Of a DNA stretch of 64,000 bases, positions 25,212-34,853 are shown piece by piece. Position numbers and translations under genes: made by a program. The notes beneath the pieces were generated by a model, which saw only the letters and a program-made list of their open reading frames with translations, was not told the DNA's origin and did no database searches. The number at the start of each line of letters is the position of its first letter. Within the stretch, counting starts at the first letter, position 1. The stretch is from Auricularia sp. M13 (Eukaryota > Basidiomycota > Agaricomycetes > Auriculariales > Auriculariaceae): contig CM073193.1 in the NCBI GenBank assembly GCA_037042915.1, forward strand, positions 1,550,001 to 1,614,000. The letters run 5' to 3'.

Positions 25212-25640
25212 AGGCGCACCTGTGAGCTCATCGGGCATGTTCTAGGCGCACCTAGGATAGCGACGGAAGGTGAGTAGGTGCACCTACAACAGCGATCAAG
25301 CCGGAGTAGGTGCGCCTGAGAGAGGTGGTTAGGTGCGCCTACAAGCTCATGGGGTGTGGCCTAGGCGCACCTACGGTGATTGTTGACGGTGAGGAGGTGC
25401 ACCTGCGGCAGCAATGGAGTGGGAGTAGGTGCACCTTGGAGTGGTGGTTAGGTGCACCTAGGGGAGAATAAGAGTTCGGCAGGCGCACCTGAGAGTAAAC
25501 CTGAGAGGGGCTAGGTGCACCTATAGCCGCGATGCAGCGGGAGTAGGCGCACCTGCGAGTAGTGGTCAGGTGCGCCTAGGTGAGACTATGAGTGGAGTAG
25601 GCGCACCTGAAAGTGAAAGTGCGAGGGGCTAGGCGCACCT
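25212..25640. promoter_or_regulatory. Right decamer array with 118-bp higher-order period
   Basis: Fifteen decamer variants start at 25,212, 25,243, 25,276, 25,308, 25,331, 25,363, 25,395, 25,427, 25,450, 25,481, 25,513, 25,545, 25,568, 25,599 and 25,631. Gaps follow a repeating 32, 23, 32, 32 pattern, so groups of four recur every 118-119 bp. The block lies between two divergent cargo genes. Confidence 0.85.
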
Positions 25641-25722
25641 ACGGGTTATCACCTGCGGTACAGAACTTAGACACGTGGGTGAGGGGCATGCTAGAGCACG
25701 TACCTTGCACTCTCTTTCTCTC

Positions 25723-26106
25723 ATGAGCGCTTCCAAGACGACTCAGACAGATACCGGCGTCGCTTCTCGCAAACGTCGCGCGGAAAGTCCTCTCCCCGAA
25801 CTGCCGTCATCAGCTCGCACGCAGCCGGGCCACAAGCGCGCGCGAGCAAGCGCTGCACGCACCTCGAAGGGGACGGCAATGCCCGCAACAGACGAGTGGA
25901 CCGTGCTGCAGGGAAAGCTGGACGACGTGCTGAGTGGGAGAGCGGACAAGAGATTGGAAGACTGGGAGAAGGGATGGCGTGAGAGTTGCGAGGCTTTGGA
26001 CAAGCAGAAGAGTTTCAAGTTGGACGAGAAGACGCTGTTGAAGGATGTGGGAGCCTTGCTCAAACGCTGTGCGCATCTGGAGCATAGGTTGGGCATTCGC
26101 GACTAA
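25723..26106 (+). CDS. Small KDZ cargo protein, helical (127 residues)
   Basis: A single-exon frame from the ATG at 25,723 to a stop at 26,104-26,106. The first 55 residues are Ser/Thr/Arg-rich and look disordered. The last 65 are charged and helical with probable coiled-coil character (LEDWEKGWRESCEAL, then LLKDVGALLKRC). It lies downstream of the large decamer array. The composition argues for a real small protein, perhaps a subunit of a complex with another cargo product; that is inference. No family is recognised. Confidence 0.6.
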   Translation: MSASKTTQTDTGVASRKRRAESPLPELPSSARTQPGHKRARASAARTSKGTAMPATDEWTVLQGKLDDVLSGRADKRLEDWEKGWRESCEALDKQKSFKLDEKTLLKDVGALLKRCAHLEHRLGIRD

Positions 26107-26377
26107 AGGTGTGTCGTGGGCCAATGATGAGATGATTAACTCATGTCCTGCAGCCGAAACATCCCACTTCGAGCAGAGTACTGCAGGCATCCTTGTAACA
26201 TTATCATATGTACCACGACGTGCTTGATTGCGCGCAAGACATTGAACATTTGGCCTGAAATGAATGACAAAAGAGCTGATGAGATAAATGAGCTGAATGA
26301 GTGGCTTAAATCGACGTGAAGAGTTTTGAAAGCAAGGGGAGGATAGAGAAGAGCTCACCTCCCTCGGCGTAGGAAAA

Positions 26378-26520
26378 AGGTGCGCCTAGGGACGGCACGT
26401 GCATGTGCCGCAGTGCACATGGTGGGATAGAGGTGCACCTGGTGGGAAAGAGGTGCACCTGGTGAGACAGAGGTGCACCCGATGAGGAAAAGGTGCACCT
26501 GGTGGTGAGAAGGTGCACCT
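26378..26520. promoter_or_regulatory. Right phased array of AGGTGCACCT decamers
   Basis: Five decamers start at 26,431, 26,451, 26,471 (AGGTGCACCC), 26,491 and 26,511, exactly 20 bp apart. An outlying variant lies at 26,378. The last copy ends 125 bp from the element end, mirroring the left array. Confidence 0.85.
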
Positions 26521-26580
26521 GTGGTCATCACGAAATGGAGGAGTAGGGCCGCCTAGGGGAGCCTGCACCCAGAAGGTCAG

Positions 26581-26645
26581 TTAGACCTATCCTGTCAAAG
26601 GAGAGGATACATCTTACTGGTGTATGATCGGGACAGCCTGGCCTG
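26581..26645 (-). repeat. KDZ right terminal inverted repeat
   Basis: The reverse complement begins CAGGCCAGGCTGTCCC and pairs with the left end beginning CACCATAGGCTGCCCC. TAAGATGTA (26,608-26,616) and GATAGGTCTAA (26,581-26,591) match left-end blocks at the same offsets. Confidence 0.8.
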
Positions 26646-26653
26646 GACAAACC
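26646..26653. repeat. Target-site duplication GACAAACC, right copy
   Basis: This is the right partner of 11,882-11,889 and marks the outer edge of the KDZ element inside the Gypsy integrase region. Confidence 0.85.
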
Positions 26654-27200
26654 ACCGGCTTATCCCGGCGTGCAACGCTTCGCAGAAGCAATGCGCGAAA
26701 CCATCATGGCGGCCCACGACGCAATCATTTCAGCACGAGTCGATCAGACTATTCAGGCTAATAGGCATCGTAGACCCGCCGAATTCGCGGTCGGAGACAA
26801 GGTTTACCTCAGTACAAAGAATCTCACGCTTCCCAAGCAGCTACGGCGTAAGTTCGTACCCAAATACATCGGGCCCTTTGCTGTGCAGAAAGTAGTGGTA
26901 CCTGGGGCAACTTATGAGCTCGATTTACCCCGAGAGATGACCAGGCGTAAGATTCATCCCGCGTTTCATGCGGAATTGCTGCGGCCTTGGATCGAAAATG
27001 ACGATTCCCGGTTTCCTTCTCGTTCCTGGCAAGCGGTGACAACAGTGCCTCTTGATCACAGCCCCCGGCGACTTGAAGAAATTGTCGGCTTCAAGAAACT
27101 CGGTGACTCACATGTGTTCTATGCAAAATGGTCAGACAAACACATCTCCGAGGAGTCTCTTGCAGCGGTGCAAAGCGAACCGGCGTTTGCAGATTACTGC
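26654..27200 (+). mobile_element. Gypsy integrase C-terminus and chromodomain
   Basis: This is the part of the Gypsy polyprotein beyond the KDZ insertion. A GPF-type integrase C-terminal domain (VPKYIGPFAV near 26.86 kb) precedes a chromodomain at about 27.06-27.18 kb (EEIVGFKKLGDSHVFYAKWS). A chromodomain places the element among chromoviruses, which use it to target chromatin. Confidence 0.85.
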
Positions 27201-27399
27201 GATTTGATGGGCTACGACCCGCACCGCAAATTCGGAGCCGCACGGTCTCCCGCCGACGGCGAAAGCAGTGTCCGAACTGCGCTTGTAAGAGTTACGCGTC
27301 CCGATACAGCAGCCGGGAGCGTACGTCTCCCCTTGAGGAGTATTGCTATAAAGTCGGGCTTCTTCTGGCGCATTTCGTTAGGTTCACCAGCCCGCAGCA

Positions 27400-28316
27400 C
27401 ACCACCCAGCATGGTCTACAACCGCCCGCCCACGTTTGACGATCTCGCGTTCATCGTCTGCTGCTCATGGGCTGACGGCATTCGCCGCGCTATGACACGT
27501 CGCGCCGATTTTCCGGGCCATGCTCCTCCTTCCTACGATGAATTCCACGCCTATAACCCCCACGCGGTGTCCGCCGCTCAGGGTAACGCCGCCATCGACC
27601 AGGACTTTGTCCGCCGCACTCAGGCAGCGGAGCGCGTCAAAATGCGCGAGGAGGCGCATGCCGCCGAATTGCAGCACGTCCGCGACAATGACAAGCTTAA
27701 CATCCCCGTTGCCGCGCTCAAGATCATCTTGGACCACGACGCGACGGTGGCGCGCTTGCACACCACTCAAGTTCAAGCTACGGCCCGTTCCGCCCAGACG
27801 GTTGCCCCACGCGACTGGTACTTTCGTCGCACTGGCGGCGTCGGGCGTCGCGGTATGCGACTTATACTGCTGCTCATGCTCGTTTTCTCACGGCTCGCAG
27901 GCGGCAGTCGGCGCAATTATGCGCGCCCGCGCCGTTCGCCCCCGCACTTCACTCACAGCGCGACTTACGGTCCGGCTGCGCGCGAGGTCGACGTTCCCAT
28001 GCGCGAATCCACGCCCGCTGCGGTGGCCGTTTCAGCCTTCGCGGCTCCCGCCTTCGCTCAGGCGTTCCGCGGATTCGACTTCAACCCAACGCTCAACGGC
28101 GCGGCGTCAGGATCGACCACGGTAGCGGCCTCGACCACCGCGCAGGAGGCGAACGCCGCGCAGGAGGACTGGGGCCAGGACGGAGACGAGGCGGAAGACT
28201 ACGACATGCTGGGTGACGGCGTGACCGCCGCAAACTCCCTGGAGCAGGGGATCGCGGGCCTCGGCATCACCTCATCGGCCGCTTCAAACAGCGGTGAAGG
28301 TGAAGCCACGACGTAG
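27400..28316 (+). mobile_element. Unassigned segment after the Gypsy chromodomain
   Basis: About 0.9 kb of coding-like sequence follows the chromodomain. It is Ala-rich with an acidic C-terminus and one short hydrophobic run. No domain was recognised. Like the extra segment between gag and protease, it makes this element longer than a typical chromovirus. Confidence 0.45.
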
Positions 28317-28352
28317 GCTAAATCGTCCAGCGCTGCTGGCCGGGAGGGCGTG

Positions 28353-28785
28353 TGTCATGCGCGCGAGCGCTGACTCGCCCCACCGCGCCAGTTTCTGTCC
28401 GCGTCCGAGCTCGTCCCGCTGCGGCAGACAAGTTACTCGCCTTTTCTTTTAATTCACCTTAACATACATTGCCCCACATTGTAATTCGCCCTTAGTTCTG
28501 GAAATAGCACCTGAGATGTTCCTGGAAGTCATTCACCGACTCACTCCAGTCCAGGAACCGATACTGACTTACAAGTGACTTAGAAGTGATTCAGGAATGA
28601 CTTAGATAGTGCATGACTCAGAGGATTCTCAGATGTACTTAAGGAACTCAGGAGCGAGCCATTGTAGGGCAGCTCTTTTGTAATCGGAGACTTTGAGCAA
28701 CTCACGACTCGAGCTTCTGCTCAACCGAAAGCATCAGACTCTTTTCCGCAAGCTACTAGCCTAACCAGCTCTTCCGTAGCTTACA
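28353..28785 (+). repeat. 3' LTR of the Gypsy element
   Basis: This 433-bp repeat is identical to the 5' LTR. A short purine-rich stretch (GGGAGGG, about 28,342-28,348) just before it may be the polypurine tract. It is followed by the duplication TGTTC at 28,786-28,790. Confidence 0.97.
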
Positions 28786-28790
28786 TGTTC
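28786..28790. repeat. Target-site duplication TGTTC, right copy
   Basis: Pairs with 3,618-3,622. Confidence 0.95.
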
Positions 28791-29124
28791 ATGCTCAGAG
28801 GGATACGTCCGTTGTCGCCGTCGGCGATCCCAATACCGCCTTTGTAGAACTCCGTTGCCGTCGACAGGACATAGTAACGTCGTAATCCCACGCGGCGCAA
28901 GAAGGCTGCTAATAGCTTCGCGGCACGGCCAGTCGTATCCGGTGCGTGCGAGTGAAATGGGGGGTAGATCTGGCACGGCAATTGAGGTGTGCCGCGTTGC
29001 TTCCACCCGATCTAGGGCGTCAGACCATGAGTTTCGTACAGCGCTGGGAAGCGTTTGTGTTCTACAGCGCGCAATAAGATCAGAATATATTTCAAGGCCA
29101 TCGACGCCGGAGAGCGTACCAGCG

Positions 29125-30285
29125 TCAGAGTCGGGAAGGATAGAGCTGACGTACACGTTCAGTAAGCAGTCCTTCCATGCGTAGAGTGACCTGCGGCATC
29201 CGCGGGCGAGTTTGCGGATATTGGTCCCAACATTGGCACACAAGCTGCCACAAACCATCCGTGAAGTCGCTACGTTTGATTTCCGCACGGTCAGGCCGAC
29301 GTCCCTCATACAACGCGACCACAGCGGCGACATAGTTCTGAGCCTTTGCAAATGGTTGTTTGCCGCTGAACGCGTGAAAAATGAGCATGCCGAACGCGAA
29401 AACGTCGGTCGCCCATGAGCGGCGCGCGCCATCGTGCAGCTCCGGCGCCTCGTAAACAACCCTCCCGATACGAAAGTCGGTGGAATCTCCACGCCAGAGG
29501 GAGGAGCTGTTGCCTTCCGGCACAATACGGCTCAGTCCAAAGTCGCTGAGGAGGGCGGTTTCGATGTGGCTAATGAGCACATTGTCCTATGGGATGCATT
29601 CAGCACATCCGGTTTTTCGGCGCATAATTTGTGCGTACTACATGGAGATCCCCGTGAATGATGACGTCGCCGACGTTGGTATGAAGATAACTCAATGCGG
29701 ACGCAACTTGAGCAAGCTGAGTTTGTCAGTCTAGGGACCAATGAACCGTGGAAATAAGCGCGCACGAGGCCGAGTCTGTCCGCATCCGGTTTCTTGACAA
29801 GGTACGAGCTCAACGGTCCATTATCGGCCCAGGGACTGACAATGCAGATGGATCCCTCTAGATAGCTAATACCCAGAAATGGGAGTATGTGGGGATGATT
29901 GATCATTGTCAGGACTCGCGCCTCCTTCGCCACCATAGCTTCCTAGTAGATCAAGAAATGAAAATCAGTTGTACGGCATAGGAATGCGAGCAAGGGCGTA
30001 CCAGATCTTCTCGCTCGGTATCGTTGAACCGCAAGCGCTTTACTGCGACTAATCCATATTTCGGCAACAGCGTCCTAAAAACGTCGCTGAATCCCCCTCG
30101 CGCTATTGGCGCAGTGACGCAAGCCCCGTTGAGGTCCAAGGAGAATGTTCGGATGGGGGGCGGGGGCTTCGTCCCCCTAGCAAACGTATCAGGTCAGGAC
30201 GCTACTGGACCTGAAAGCACGTACAAACCTACATATTCGGTAGAGTTTGGGATCGGTATAGCGAGTTCATCGTAGGTATGTTGCA
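29125..30285 (-). CDS. TKL-type protein kinase, 5' end unresolved
   Basis: Exons read on the minus strand are 30,285-30,225, 30,176-30,002, 29,942-29,766, 29,716-29,642 and 29,586-29,125, with GT-AG introns of 48-59 bp. The glycine loop is IARGGFSDVF and the lysine motif VAVKRL. The catalytic loop is HGDLHDNVL, in place of the usual HRDLKxxN. DFGLS and the APE segment (YEAPELHD) follow, and the C-lobe ends with WDQYPQTRPRM. All residues expected for phosphotransfer are present. HGDLH kinases are a large expanded TKL group in Agaricomycetes. The first coding exon could not be found upstream of 30,285. The stop at 29,125 lies 335 bp from the Gypsy insertion, so regulation or the 3' end may be affected. 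Confidence 0.8.
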
Positions 30286-31629
30286 CTAGTTGTAGTCGTG
30301 GGCACGAGGAAGACAGCGAGCAGAAGTGCAGGGCCCAAGAACAAATGAAAGGGAAGGGCGAGGGCAACAATCGGACAGGCAAGCCGACTGTTCCCACGTA
30401 TTGCGCGCCCAAAAAGACGCTGATGCGGATCTTAGAGTGGCGGCCCTGCGCCTGCCCGTGAATCTTGGAAACCGGTCTGGAAGGGGTCTAGGCAGCAAAT
30501 CGTGCAGGCGCAAGCGGTGGGCTGTCGGAACGCATGCGGGTGCCACCTGAAAGTTACTTAACTGGAAGTTGTGAAGTCGCCGGCCCGATTTCATAACCCG
30601 CCATAAAATAACAATGCCAATTGCGTCAAAGCGCCGTCAACTTCTTATCTCGATACATACCGGCCCTACCAATCCTGTGCACCAACGTGGTAAGGCGGCT
30701 GCAAGGCGACACCTCTGAGTTTTGTCATAAACGGCGTGCCGCCAGTCTAGCAAGGTAATACGATAGGAAACCTCTCTATGCTGAATGATGCGGATACAGT
30801 ACAAGATGATCAAATGCTACTCTGAGAACTCGTACAATAAACTGATAGCTATCGAGCATTCCCGGACGACCGGCTCGTGCGGCCTGGCCTTGACGCACCT
30901 GGCGTTATTCCCGAAGTCCCCTAGTCTCCTTTGCATCCTCTGTTGGAAGATAGTCGTTCCAATTAGAGTCTGCATCATAACGCGTGGGTCTGATTGCAAG
31001 TCCCCAATTCGGCTGCCACCGTGATCTCGGCTGCGACCGACAATTGCTGATAATTCAAAAGAATTACTTCCACCAGGTGTACCAGTCTAATATGCTTGTA
31101 GGATGTACCTTATTTACATTTTGTGAATTTGTGAGCGAGTTTATAGGGGTTCAGGATGCGGTGACAGTCTCCCACAGGTCGTTGTGCGATCGGGGGACTT
31201 ATCCGGCGCTTAATCCAGATGCCACCGGGATGTTCAGTCTGAGACCGAGCAGGCGATAATACGGAAGATTTCCCTCTGAGAACGGATATAATAGTCTCTT
31301 TATTTATTTACAAGCGTTCAAAACAGCTGTTATGAGGATTCAACGCGTCTCTCAGGACGCGTCGAGATCACGTGCATCACGGCCAACACCGAATTGGACA
31401 CTTCCAATCACTCCATTGTCATATCATCTAGACTAGAAGTCCCCGGGTTTCGATCCTTCCCCAGCTAAGCCTCTAGCTTCCGGAATCTCGACCCTTCATT
31501 GGGAACACCGCCAAATATCTGTCCTCAATCTCTGGACCGACACTGCCTCGCATGAGATTCGGCGGTGCCAACAGCGAGCCCAGCGGAACCTATATTCAGA
31601 GTCCGAGGCCTGTGCTCCGTCTTACCACG
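30286..31629. other. Intergenic, probably holding the kinase 5' end
   Basis: The missing first exon and promoter of the minus-strand kinase should lie in the first few hundred bases. Nothing else convincing is seen before the acetyltransferase gene. Confidence 0.4.
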
Positions 31630-32668
31630 ATGGCTACCACGATGAGCTTGAATCATCCCTTGGCCGCACATCACGTTCGTGCCATGGACGCTACCTCCGG
31701 TGCGCGCGCATTCCAAAGCCGGACGGTGCAGGTTGATCGTCGCAATGTCAGAACGAGAACGCCAGCGCGCGATCAACATTCTCCGTACGGCCTTTGCAGA
31801 CAGTAAGCAGCCACATGTACTCCATCTCACCTGATCGGACTTGCACTTTGCAGGCGTGTCTATGCAAGAACTCAGTGACTACTCCCACAACCCCGAACTT
31901 TTGAGGGAATTCTTTGTCATGCTGGTCGACGCGTGCCTTATTGGCGGTTCTGTAACCGTCAGCACAGATGTGGATGGAGAGACGATAGATGGCGTGGCAT
32001 TGTGGTGGGGTCCCGGGAAAGCCATGTTCAGCACGTGAGTGAGTTCCAGCCGCTCTTCCCGATGTGTCGACTTGACTGACGCCTACATCGTTATCAGTGA
32101 AGCAGAACGTGCTATCCTCACGGAATTGAGATTGAATATGAGTGATGAGGTTCAGCGTTGGTGGAAAGAGGATGTGAGTACGTTTCCTGCCATCAATGTG
32201 CTTAGTGACCCTTTGCATTGAGTAACGAAAGCACTGTCTGACGCACGCACCTCAGTTCCTTTCTCAGCAGGGGCATGTTAGCGCCCTCGCAGGCGAAGAG
32301 TCGAAAGTGGGCTGGTATCTTGCAGCTCTCGCCGTGCACCCGGACGCACAGAGCAAAGGGGTGGGATCTGCCCTGGCACGCCAGGGACTCGCAAAAGTGA
32401 GTTAGACGGCTGCCTCAGTCTCTCAAGCTGTTTTCTCTAAAGCCTAATAGGCAACGGGAGACAAGGTACCTGCAGTCGTCGAGTACACAAACCCCAAGAA
32501 CGTGAGGACTACCTCTTGCTACTTCAATCCAATCCAAAGCCTGAACACGTTGTTGCGTAGGCTCAGTTCTACGAGAAGCTAGGCTTCAAGGTGCGCGGCA
32601 TGGCGCCGATGAACGGACCGCACACGTCCTGGAACACATGGGTTTGCGTGCGAGACGCGCCGGCATGA
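31630..32668 (+). CDS. GNAT-family N-acetyltransferase, copy 1
   Basis: Seven exons join in frame to 225 residues: 31,630-31,699, 31,752-31,802, 31,854-32,034, 32,098-32,173, 32,256-32,396, 32,451-32,501 and 32,561-32,668. The acetyl-CoA pyrophosphate-binding loop is in VHPDAQSKGVGSAL (about residue 140). The fold ends with FYEKLGFKVRG, typical of the GNAT C-terminal strand and helix. The substrate is unknown. An earlier in-frame ATG at 31,552 is possible. A close relative lies tail-to-tail at 32,709-33,697 with the same intron positions and two exons of exactly equal length (51 and 141 nt). The 3' ends are only about 40 bp apart. Confidence 0.85.
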
Positions 32669-32708
32669 GGCTAATGTATGAAGAAGTAATCTGCGGGTCG
32701 TACCAGGG

Positions 32709-33697
32709 CTACCGGCGCGCGTCTTCATGAAACCCAATCGGGATCGGTTCGCGATGAAGTGCACACGACCTCCACGACTTGATCAGGTCCTGGATTGGCA
32801 GCGTCCCTTTGACTTCGTACCCATGGCGTTCGTAAAATGCAATCTGAAAGTACAGGTGGTCAGCGGCAGCTCAGCTGAAGAGAGGATTATACCATACATT
32901 TTCTGGCTCGCATTCCAAAACAGCTGGGACTCCATCCATGTCAGCCTGCATCGTTCATTCGGTCAGCTGCTGGATTGAACGCGTCCTCGATTGGCGTACG
33001 AACGCGCTTATTGCCATGCCGCAGGAGTGCGGCACCCAGCCCCTTGCGCTGCTGAGATGCATCGACAGCTAGCAGGCCGAGATACCACCCGGACTTGTGC
33101 ACGTTTCCGCAGAGCTGCTCGCATGCGGCAATCTGGGGAGGGTACTGCATCTTTAGGTCAGTGACCGACAAGGGATGGCCGCAAACGGTCTGTACGCACA
33201 TCCTCCTTCCACCAACGTGCCAGATGCGGCTGGAACTTGCTGAAGACATCATCCCACCCGACTTGCGTTTGTTCCTTGCTATTTTCTCCCGCGTCATGAT
33301 AAGGATGGGTATAAAGACCCACAGACCTTCCGAGCATTTCTTCGCCAGGCCCGAACCACAATGCGACGCCGTATATGGCATTGTCGACAAGAGCGACGTC
33401 TACATTCCCAGAGAGCAGAGTAGCATTGACCCATGAACGATAGACCAGTGGGCTGACGGTAGAATCGTCGCCGGTCATGTCGAGGAGGGCTATGTCTGAA
33501 ACTCGTTCAACGAAGAAGAATCCCACGAGCTATGGACTACGCACCATGAGAGAATGCACTTTTTAAGACCTGGACGACTCTTTGTCGGTCCTCTGCTATG
33601 GGTAGTAGATTAATATCGACATTGCCCGAAGGGGTCGAGCCCGAACTCACTCACATGTGGCGTCTTGTTCCAAAGCGCAGATTCGACAATTATGCAT
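32709..33697 (-). CDS. GNAT-family N-acetyltransferase, copy 2
   Basis: Seven exons on the minus strand give 221 residues: 33,697-33,655, 33,595-33,545, 33,495-33,327, 33,278-33,200, 33,144-33,004, 32,945-32,898 and 32,843-32,709. The acyl-CoA loop is in VDASQQRKGLGAAL; the C-terminal motif is FYERHGYEVKG. The family signature phrases GVALWFGPG and ARWWKED match copy 1 (GVALWWGPG, QRWWKED). The first exon (MHNCRICALEQDAT) is short and less certain, but it restores the shared DATSE phrase at the same intron. It is a diverged duplicate of copy 1 in convergent orientation. Confidence 0.82.
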
Positions 33698-34853
33698 AGG
33701 TTTATCCAAGGTTTATCACCAGGTTGCAAAGGAGTCTATCGGGGCGCATCCGACTCCATTATAAGCAGCATAGTGGCGCCCGTGATCGTCTGCGGTCTTC
33801 CGAGCCCGTTCGCGTTGACTCAGTCTCGGAAGCGCACGCCGCGCATAGATATTTGGTCGGCGCCGCACGAGTACCCCCGAGCCCATCGGGCTGTGCGAAA
33901 AAGCGACCCAGGTATATGCAACGGACAGCGGCAGTCACAGAGGTGTTTTTGCATTCGCGACGACAGCAAGGATTGAAGGTTTACTTCCGAGCTGTTCCCG
34001 TCTTCCGCTCTTCCTCACGCATTGCGATTTTTTCAGTCGACGGATAGCCTCGCCGCCTAGCATCTGTCGCCTCGGACGCAAGAGGTCAGTCAAAATACCT
34101 GTGCTACTTGCCAGAGTGCGGAAAGCGAAGTGGGCAAGCTGCATTGTCGTCATGGAAAATGAATATCTAGTCCCTGGTCCTCGCTGCGCTCACAAGAGAC
34201 TACTTCGCGGCTACTAGTGGTCGAATAATCCTAGACGAAGCTAAGAATCACATATTTACCCCCGCTCCTTGTTCGTTGTCCATCCAAGATACTAGTATCC
34301 GCTCTAACATTCCATTAGGACAGTCTCCGGATTTTCCTCCATGCTGAAAGCGGTTGGATTCACATTCTCTCTCGGGTTGTCATCAATGACGTCAAGTTGA
34401 CCCAGCCAGGTGACCCCGATGCATAATCTTTACGTCGTCCTCACTGTTTCATGGCTGTTCATACTCTGTCTGAATCCATCTCCTTTTCAGATCCTTTGAT
34501 TTTCATATCAGGTCCAGGCCCTTGAGCGGGAGTGCCAAGTAAACTTCGCTCAGAGTCAGGCTAGCCGGCACACAAACCCTTACGACCCCTCAGCTTGTCC
34601 ATTCGGGGGACAATCCCAGATATCAGGGTGCCCCAACCAAGCGCGAAGATATTCCGTAACGCAAAATGGTATACTCAAGGGGTTTTGCACAGGATCCACA
34701 CGGATTCGGATCGGAAAGTGGGGATGGTCGTCGGATATAGTTTTAAACCCTCTGTGGCATCTCCGCGCCTGCTAAAGCGGCGCGGGCGCAGGTGTCTCAT
34801 CCTCTCCGCTCTTGCCTCCCCACGACTACCTCACCATCCTCCTGTCTCTCGAC
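33698..34853. other. Intergenic, no gene seen
   Basis: No spliced frame or known motif was found. It separates the promoters of the minus-strand acetyltransferase and the plus-strand membrane protein. Confidence 0.5.

Larger units (their letters stand above)
11890..26645. mobile_element. KDZ (Kyakuja-Dileera-Zisupton) DNA transposon, 14.76 kb, seemingly intact
   Basis: The limits are set by the 8-bp duplication GACAAACC and by imperfect terminal inverted repeats of about 64 bp. Matching blocks sit at nearly identical distances from the two ends: AGGCTGYCCC, then TAGATGTA or TAAGATGTA 28-29 bp in, then GATRGGTCTAA 53-54 bp in. Five copies of the decamer AGGTGCACCT start 123 bp from the left end, and five copies end 125 bp from the right end. 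The cargo is one KDZ-Ulp1 transposase gene on the minus strand and about six other genes on both strands. None shows an obvious disabling change by eye. It inserted into the Gypsy element, so it is younger than that insertion. Classification rests on the transposase and the 8-bp duplication. Confidence 0.9.
3623..28785 (+). mobile_element. Ty3/Gypsy LTR retrotransposon (chromovirus) with nested KDZ transposon
   Basis: The element has 433-bp LTRs beginning TG and ending CA, identical over their whole length by direct reading, flanked by the duplication TGTTC. Internal parts in order are gag with a CCHC knuckle, an unassigned segment, aspartic protease, reverse transcriptase, RNase H, integrase and chromodomain, then a second unassigned segment. 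The order protease-RT-RNase H-integrase plus chromodomain defines a Ty3/Gypsy chromovirus. Without the 14.76-kb KDZ insertion the element would be about 10.4 kb. It looks broken, with about four or five interruptions of its coding region besides the nested transposon, although some fungal Gypsy elements use frameshifting or splicing. Identical LTRs imply a very recent insertion. Confidence 0.95.

Noticed and set aside
25212-25640. Regularly spaced short repeats resembling a CRISPR array
   Set aside because: The repeat is a 10-bp self-complementary motif with degenerate positions, spacing alternates between 23 and 32 bp, there are no cas genes, and the context is a fungal transposon promoter.
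11890-26645. Polinton-like element, suggested by the cysteine protease and large size
   Set aside because: There is no protein-primed DNA polymerase, packaging ATPase or capsid gene. The transposase and 8-bp duplication fit KDZ, and a Ulp1 domain is known in that group.
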